DNA from: Desulfovibrio sp.
GTDB taxonomy: Bacteria > Desulfobacterota > Desulfovibrionia > Desulfovibrionales > Desulfovibrionaceae
DNA: 64,000 nucleotides
NCBI GenBank assembly: GCA_016208105.1
Contig: JACQYS010000022.1
Location: 1 to 64,000, forward strand
Reading direction: 5' to 3'
A model generated the notes under the pieces. It was not told the origin of the DNA. It saw only the letters and a list, made by a program, of their open reading frames with translations, and made no database searches. Shown here piece after piece: positions 62,078 to 64,000 of the stretch. Position numbers and translations under genes: made by a program. Every line of letters starts with the position of its first letter. Positions within the stretch are counted from its first letter, which is position 1.

Positions 62078-64000
62078 ATGGGAATTCGGAAGAAGATGTT
62101 TTTACCTTTCGTGGCTGCGATCATCGTACTGGGCGGTGTTTGCCTGTGGGTGCTGGACAGATCGCTCGATGACCTTGAGGAAAAGTTCGTCGGAAAGATC
62201 ATGGCCGGCAAGGCGGGGGAAGTGGAGAGCGCAATTGAAAACGTCTCCAGGATGACCCTTGAGCAGGCGGTTCTGTTCTCTCAGGTTCCGGCCGTGGTCG
62301 AGTCCTTTGAGGACGCGCTGTCCGGCAACATAAACGACGAGAATGATCCGGCGGCTCAACGGGCCAGGGAGCGCATCCGCAGGGAACTCGACGGGGCTCT
62401 CAAGGGATTCTCCGACAATATGGGCGGGCGGAAATTCCAGCTTCACTACCATCTCCCCAGCATCCGGAGCCTGGTCCGTCTCTGGCGCGACAAGCAGGTC
62501 ACCCGCAACGGACAGAAGATGGACATCTCAGACGATCTTTCCTCGTTTCGCCCAACGGTTATCGACGTAATCCGCACCGGCAAATCCATAATGGGCATTG
62601 AACTGGGCGAAGGCGGTTTTGCCATCCGTGGCATCGCACCAGTGAAGAACTCGCAGGGGAAGCAGCTGGGCAGCGTGGAAGTGCTCTCGGACTTTGCGCC
62701 TGTTCTTAAGGGCGCTTCCAACAGCGGGCAACAGCTCCTTCTCTATATGAACGCCGAGTTTCTCAATATAACCGCTGCGTTGAAGGATTCTTCGAAATTT
62801 CCCCTGCTGGACGGAAAGTTCGTTCAGGTGACCGGCGCCAAGGACAAGAGTGTGGAAAAGCTGGTCACATCGCAGTTGCTCGCCAGCGGCCAGAAGAGTC
62901 TGGTTATAGCCCGGCACGGCGACCTGGCTCTCGGGGCATTTCCCATCAAGGACTACAAGGGAACTCAGACCGGAGTCATGGTGGCGGTGATAGACACGTC
63001 CGCGGAAGGTGCGCTCATAGACACCGCCAAGTACATCCTGGCCGGCCTTTTGGCCATGCTGCTCGTGTTCCCGACCATTATCGCCAGTGTTGCCTTCGTC
63101 AGGTATGTGAGCAAGCCAGTGGACCTCATCATACAGAAGATCAAGGACATCACCGAGGACAAGGCGGACCTCACAGCCAAGCTTCCGGAAGATTCCCGGG
63201 ACGAGATGGCCAGCCTGGCCAAATGGTTCAACCAGCTCATGCTCAAGCTTTCCCGCCTGATCTCCTTGAACCGGGCCGTTCTGGATTCCGTTCCCGATCC
63301 GCTTTTCGTGGTTGGGGAAGACATGCGTCTGGTACTGGCCAACAAAGCCACCGCCGAGTATGCGGGAAAGCCTCAGAACCAGATACTTGGAATGCAGTGC
63401 GCCGACATTTTCCAGACCGGAGCGTGCTCCACCGGGCAGTGCCCCATCCAGTTGACCAAAACCGGGGGGATTGTTTCCGAGGACACCCGCATCCTGTGCC
63501 ACAAGGACGGGAAACGGCTGGTGATCAAGCCTTTCGTCAAGGCCATTACCGATTTGGAAGGCAATTCTCTGGGATATCTGGAACTCGCCCAGAACATCAC
63601 CGCCGTGGTCGACCGGGAGGACGCTCTCGAGCGGCACCTCGATCAGTTAAAGGACGTGAACGCCGAGATTTCCGCGGTGGCGGAAGAGATAACCGGTTCG
63701 TTGACCACCATCTCCTCCCAGGTGGAGGAGGTCGCTGACGGAGCGGGGCTCCAGCAGCGCAGGGTGGAGGAGACGATGGCCTCCATGAATCAGATGACGG
63801 CGGCTTCCCACGATGTGGCCAAGAGCGCCCAGGTGGCGTCCACTCAGGCCGAGGAAGCAAGGGCCACCGCCCAGGAAGGCGAGAGCGTGGTGCGCCAGGC
63901 CACAGAGGTCATAAACGCTGTAAGAACCCAGACGGATCTTCTCAAGGCGAACATGTCCAGCCTGGGGCAGCGCGCCCAGGACATCGGGCGGATTCTGACC
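62078..64000 (+). CDS. Methyl-accepting chemotaxis protein with PAS domain (cut by window end)
   Basis: 641 codons are present without a stop. An N-terminal helix (FLPFVAAIIVLGGVCLWVL) is followed by a periplasmic Cache-like sensing domain of about 270 residues and a second helix (ILAGLLAMLLVFPTIIASVAFV). HAMP (YVSKPVDLIIQKI) and a PAS domain come next, the latter with Cys-rich CADIFQTGACSTGQCPIQL. The methyl-accepting helical rod begins near residue 525. The CheA/CheW-contact tip lies beyond the window. AGAGG precedes the ATG. Confidence 0.9.
   Translation, partial: MGIRKKMFLPFVAAIIVLGGVCLWVLDRSLDDLEEKFVGKIMAGKAGEVESAIENVSRMTLEQAVLFSQVPAVVESFEDALSGNINDENDPAAQRARERIRRELDGALKGFSDNMGGRKFQLHYHLPSIRSLVRLWRDKQVTRNGQKMDISDDLSSFRPTVIDVIRTGKSIMGIELGEGGFAIRGIAPVKNSQGKQLGSVEVLSDFAPVLKGASNSGQQLLLYMNAEFLNITAALKDSSKFPLLDGKFVQVTGAKDKSVEKLVTSQLLASGQKSLVIARHGDLALGAFPIKDYKGTQTGVMVAVIDTSAEGALIDTAKYILAGLLAMLLVFPTIIASVAFVRYVSKPVDLIIQKIKDITEDKADLTAKLPEDSRDEMASLAKWFNQLMLKLSRLISLNRAVLDSVPDPLFVVGEDMRLVLANKATAEYAGKPQNQILGMQCADIFQTGACSTGQCPIQLTKTGGIVSEDTRILCHKDGKRLVIKPFVKAITDLEGNSLGYLELAQNITAVVDREDALERHLDQLKDVNAEISAVAEEITGSLTTISSQVEEVADGAGLQQRRVEETMASMNQMTAASHDVAKSAQVASTQAEEARATAQEGESVVRQATEVINAVRTQTDLLKANMSSLGQRAQDIGRILT

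Noticed and set aside
1-64000. Looked for CRISPR arrays, tRNA, rRNA and riboswitches in the gaps.
   Set aside because: No regularly spaced repeats, cloverleaf-like segments or known riboswitch cores were recognised by eye; a covariance-model search would be decisive.

Overview
The window is GC-rich chromosomal DNA of a deltaproteobacterium of the Desulfovibrionales type. The signs are the ffh-rpsP-KH-rimM-trmD-rplS-rnhB-yraN-rsmI order, TrmD fused to a second methyltransferase domain, a rubredoxin, a Cys-rich C-GCAxxG-C-C redox protein with a twin-arginine leader, and many sensor kinases. No rRNA, tRNA or CRISPR array was recognised. Genes are tightly packed, mostly with good Shine-Dalgarno (SD) sequences.

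Layout. (1) 1-1090: truncated start of an IS1595-like transposase and an AT-rich membrane protein, closed by an intrinsic terminator. (2) 1115-9097: translation and RNA housekeeping operon, interrupted by an AT-rich Mrr-like nuclease gene between rimM and trmD. (3) 9090-10979: histidine kinase with an N-terminal Rossmann domain, then a stand-alone Hpt protein. (4) 11010-20916: a sigma-54-type promoter with tandem upstream repeats, then six genes: glycoside hydrolase-GT2 fusion, ABC exporter, lipoprotein, GT-B-like protein, secreted agarase-like hydrolase and galE. I read this as an undescribed glycan assembly and export system, and it is the most interesting part of the window. (5) 20931-21085: a composite of nested palindromes, with a related copy inside the start of the hydrolase gene. 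(6) 21334-32242: ComFB-like protein and part of a type VI secretion system (T6SS: tssB, tssC, hcp, three micro-genes, tssE, tssF, tssG, tssH), with an opposite-strand CBS/HPP pair before tssH. (7) 32390-39602: two tandem paralogous sensor kinases, a PilZ protein, a SAP-domain protein and rubredoxin. (8) 39675-43267: DevC/DevA/HlyD-type exporter and a DedA protein. (9) 43328-46771, minus strand: redox protein, then a surface-sugar operon (wHTH-Rossmann regulator, NeuB-like synthase, glycosyltransferase). (10) 47111-55701: MlaF-like ATPase, anchored lysozyme-like protein, CHASE2 adenylate cyclase, FecR protein, mnmE, a small unknown gene and a periplasmic binding protein. (11) 55806-64000: histidine kinase, RNase R, response regulator-GGDEF protein, a small unknown gene, a cupin and a chemotaxis receptor cut by the window edge.

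Working together, the housekeeping genes make and mature ribosomes and tRNA. The glycan cluster has sugar supply (GalE), polymerisation or transfer (GT2 and GT-B-like), trimming (two hydrolases) and export (ABC). The T6SS set gives sheath, tube, part of the baseplate and the recycling ATPase, but its membrane complex is not here. The many PAS, CHASE2, GGDEF and PilZ proteins point to surface behaviour governed by phosphorelay, cAMP and c-di-GMP.
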